From Coffea arabica (Eukaryota; Streptophyta; Magnoliopsida; Gentianales; Rubiaceae), in assembly GCF_036785885.1 (NCBI RefSeq), contig NC_092329.1, positions 5,952,001 to 6,016,000 on the forward strand: a stretch of DNA of 64,000 bases. The letters are read 5' to 3'. The position numbers and the translations under genes are program-made. The notes beneath the pieces are model-generated. The model saw nothing but the letters and a program-made list of their open reading frames with translations. It did no database searches and was not told where the DNA came from. Of the stretch, positions 61,731-64,000 are shown piece by piece (positions within the stretch are counted from its first letter, which is position 1; every line of letters starts with the position of its first letter).

Positions 61731-63188
61731 GCGGATCCTTGTGTTAATTGGTGCAGCTTGTTTATCCACTTGCACACTTTTCTCACTTCTTTTTGACCAT
61801 CTGTATGTACTAACTTCTACAACAAATTGGGAAACTCTTAGACATCTTTTTATTGACTCTTGAGAGCAATTAGGAGCAAAGTAGCTAAACTTTTTTGTAT
61901 AAAAACACCTAGAGATTTAGGAAATTTTCCAACATTTTCATAGCAAGATTTGTAGTAGAAATTCTATCGTACTTGAAAGATTTGAAGACAGAGTAGTAAG
62001 AGGAGCATGGAGGAGCTTTATCACTACATTTGAAATAAGAGCTCTTCATTTTTAACTCTTTACTTCTTTACATTCATTTATTATCTTGTTGCAAGAGAAA
62101 TAAATGCTTGTACTTGCTTAAATCTATTCATAGCTAAACTACTTTCTCATAAAATTGAGATGGATGTATTTGTATCAGGATTTGCAATGATTATGGTTGA
62201 TTGTTGCTAATTATTGCACTTGTTATTTCATGTATTCATGTTTTATATTTGTGATTACTTGATCGCTAATTGCAAACCATCTAATGTATTGTTAGGAGCA
62301 ATGAAAATTATTTTCAATAATAGATTTGGATTCATAAACCCTAAAGAGTATACTTATGAAAGTAGAGATACATTTAGGTAGATTTTTAAAAAGTAATTTC
62401 ACACATCTTAACGATCTTGTATCTAATTATTCAACCATGAAAATGGGTAAGTGATAGATATATGCATACTTGATTCACCGGTGAAATTGGGTTTAAAATA
62501 CACTAGAACATTACTCCTTGGTAAAATATTAGTTAATAGTTTCAATCAACTTAATCAATTCGAATCTAGAGCAAACAGAGGAGTCAAAAACCTTAGGAAG
62601 TGTCTTTTATTGATCCTCAATTGTTGTTTCTTTTCATCTCATCAAGTATACTTTCTTGTATAACTTTTACCTAATTTTTAGTTGTTCAGATAGTAAAAGA
62701 GTAAGTTTACAAGATTTAATAACTGCAATTGTTCCTTATAGAATCGATCATAACTCGTATCGACTTGTATACTTGCAGAGAATGATAAATATTTATTACT
62801 TGATAATTATTACTTGACATACAAGTACAAATGCACAATCAGTATATATGATTCAGTATGGCAATAAGGGTAAAGAAGTAAATTGATTTACAAAGGAAAA
62901 AACTATTTGTCTACAAATTGTATTTGTATAGTACTTATTTGTTCAAAAATTAATTGTATGAATCATAAGCATATCTTATAAATTATTTTTTTTAATCTTT
63001 TCAATCAATTTTTTATTTTTTATACATTACATCACAACAATCATTATAGTAATTATTTCAAATAATATTTTAAATAATTTATTGTTGACGATAATCCTTA
63101 TTCCAAATATTCCAATTAATTTGGTGATAATCTTAGATTCGGAGCCCCAAGTCCAGAACCCGTATTAATCTTCTAATAGCAGGCCAAG
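61731..63188. other. Intergenic DNA upstream of the last gene
   Basis: No gene is supported; the frame at 62451-62663 has no features. The stretch near 62990-63090 has family A-like words (ATACATTACATCACAACAAT and CATTATAGTAATTATTTCAA) but no clear ends. Confidence 0.45.
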
Positions 63189-63226
63189 CTCTCTCTCTCT
63201 CTCTCTCTCTCTTTTTCTCTCTCTCA
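63189..63226 (+). promoter_or_regulatory. (CT)n pyrimidine patch in the leader of the last gene
   Basis: A CT run with one TTTT interruption ends about 17 bp before the start codon. Such Y-patches are common at plant core promoters and 5' leaders; function is inferred from position. Confidence 0.5.
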
Positions 63227-63242
63227 TTCATTCTGCGCCACC

Positions 63243-63570
63243 ATGACTTCGGCGGAGCAGCCGCTGAAGAAGCGGAAGATATTCGAACAATTTAAACAAT
63301 CATCACCATCACCTCCACCTCCACCTCCATCTGCACCACCGTCACTACCAGCACCATCACAACAACAACATCCGCCACCGCCAGGAACGCCGCCAGCTCA
63401 GCCTCTAACGCAGGAAGAAATTTTCCGAAGACAAGGAAACCTCGAAGAAATTCGTAAAGTCTACAATTGCCTCAAGCAAATCAAATGCTGCATCGCCCAA
63501 GAGGAGCAGGAGCCCCGTCACTTGCCCGAACTAGAACAAGCTTATCTGTATCTCATCACTGCTTCCCGAG
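63243..63570 (+). CDS. First exon of a conserved plant protein, truncated by the window edge
   Basis: The ATG at 63243 has a good GCCACCATG context. 109 codons plus one base are open before a GAG|GTTAGG donor at 63571; the following in-frame TAG lies in the intron. The N-terminus has a basic patch (PLKKRKIFEQF), then a long Pro/Ser/Gln-rich linker, then a structured-looking segment (LTQEEIFRRQGNLEEIRKVY; CLKQIKCCIAQEEQEP; LPELEQAYLYLITASRG). The last segment feels familiar from plant proteins of unknown function, but I cannot name the family with confidence. The rest of the gene lies beyond 64000. Confidence 0.72.
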
Positions 63571-64000
63571 GTTAGGAATAAAGTTGATCATTACTGTTTA
63601 GCCCCTCTTATTTTGAGAACTTTACGTTTTTATACCTAAGTTTCTGTTTGCTAATTTTCTTGTTCGGTTTTAAACGCGGATGTTAGATTGGAAAGGAATT
63701 TAGGCTAACTAAGTTTAGGGTATTTTGTATTTGGAATAACCGGAGCCAATTTCGCATTGAGTTAAATTTCATTTATTATCTCCTGAAGGTTCGATTTGTT
63801 AAGCGTTGGAACATAGAAGGAATTGTAAGAACTGAGGAAAAAATGTGGTAGAAGTGGTGAGAGAGGTGTTGAAAATGAAATCCTACTTAACCTCATATGA
63901 CTCAAGCTAATTTTCACTTTAGGCTCCGCTTAGGCAAAACCAGCCTAATTCAAACCAACACTATATGTTTATGCTTCTTTTTTTTTTTTAATTCTTTTGA
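63571..64000 (+). other. Intron 1 of the truncated last gene
   Basis: No coding segment was seen up to the window end. It is read as intron because of the donor at 63571 and the in-frame stop immediately after it. Confidence 0.5.

Noticed and set aside
1-64000. CRISPR arrays, rRNA genes, intact tRNA genes and viral genes
   Set aside because: None were seen. tRNA-like boxes belong to SINEs, and short repeats are eukaryotic microsatellites or transposon pieces.

Overview
The window is nuclear DNA of a flowering plant, most likely a eudicot. Coding exons are short and bounded by GT..AG introns. Intergenic DNA is AT-rich and full of small non-autonomous transposons, SINEs and microsatellites. 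The proteins are plant types: a QWRF-family protein, a class II LBD, a ZAT10-type zinc finger with an EAR motif, and an RSL-type bHLH. There is no sign of prokaryotic, organellar or viral genes. Gene models here are read from the sequence by exon phase and splice sites, without transcript data.

Layout. 1-8.4 kb: no supportable gene; a CT/GA-rich foldback element, a MITE, a tRNA-like SINE and a small direct repeat. 8.5-13.8 kb (+): six-exon QWRF gene, 666 aa. 14.5-17.6 kb (+): a run of small phase-compatible exon-like segments that I cannot name. 18.0-20.2 kb: a SINE with perfect target-site duplications, then one MITE nested inside another. 21.4-22.1 kb (-): two-exon LBD37/38/39-like gene. 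22.1-32.3 kb: gene-free and MITE-rich. 32.4-33.1 kb (-): intronless ZAT10/STZ-like repressor. 38.0-39.6 kb (+): three-exon Asterix (PAT complex) gene. 42.4-46.4 kb (+): five-exon adenine phosphoribosyltransferase. 47.1-47.7 kb (-): frameshifted RNase H remnant of a non-LTR retrotransposon. 49.6 kb: second SINE with perfect TSDs. 55.3-56.8 kb (+): five-exon RSL class II bHLH. 57.9-61.7 kb: foldback elements and a hAT element with an 8-bp TSD. 63.2 kb (+): first exon of a conserved plant gene running off the right edge.

The genes do not form a pathway. They cover microtubule organisation, nitrogen/anthocyanin regulation, stress repression, ER membrane-protein insertion, adenine salvage and root-hair growth, as expected for a random plant gene neighbourhood. 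The least explained signal is a set of foldback elements (about 24.0, 30.5, 41.6 and 59.3 kb, weaker at 6.1 kb). Each has CT-rich and GA-rich arms around a core built on GATCTGG..CCAGATC.
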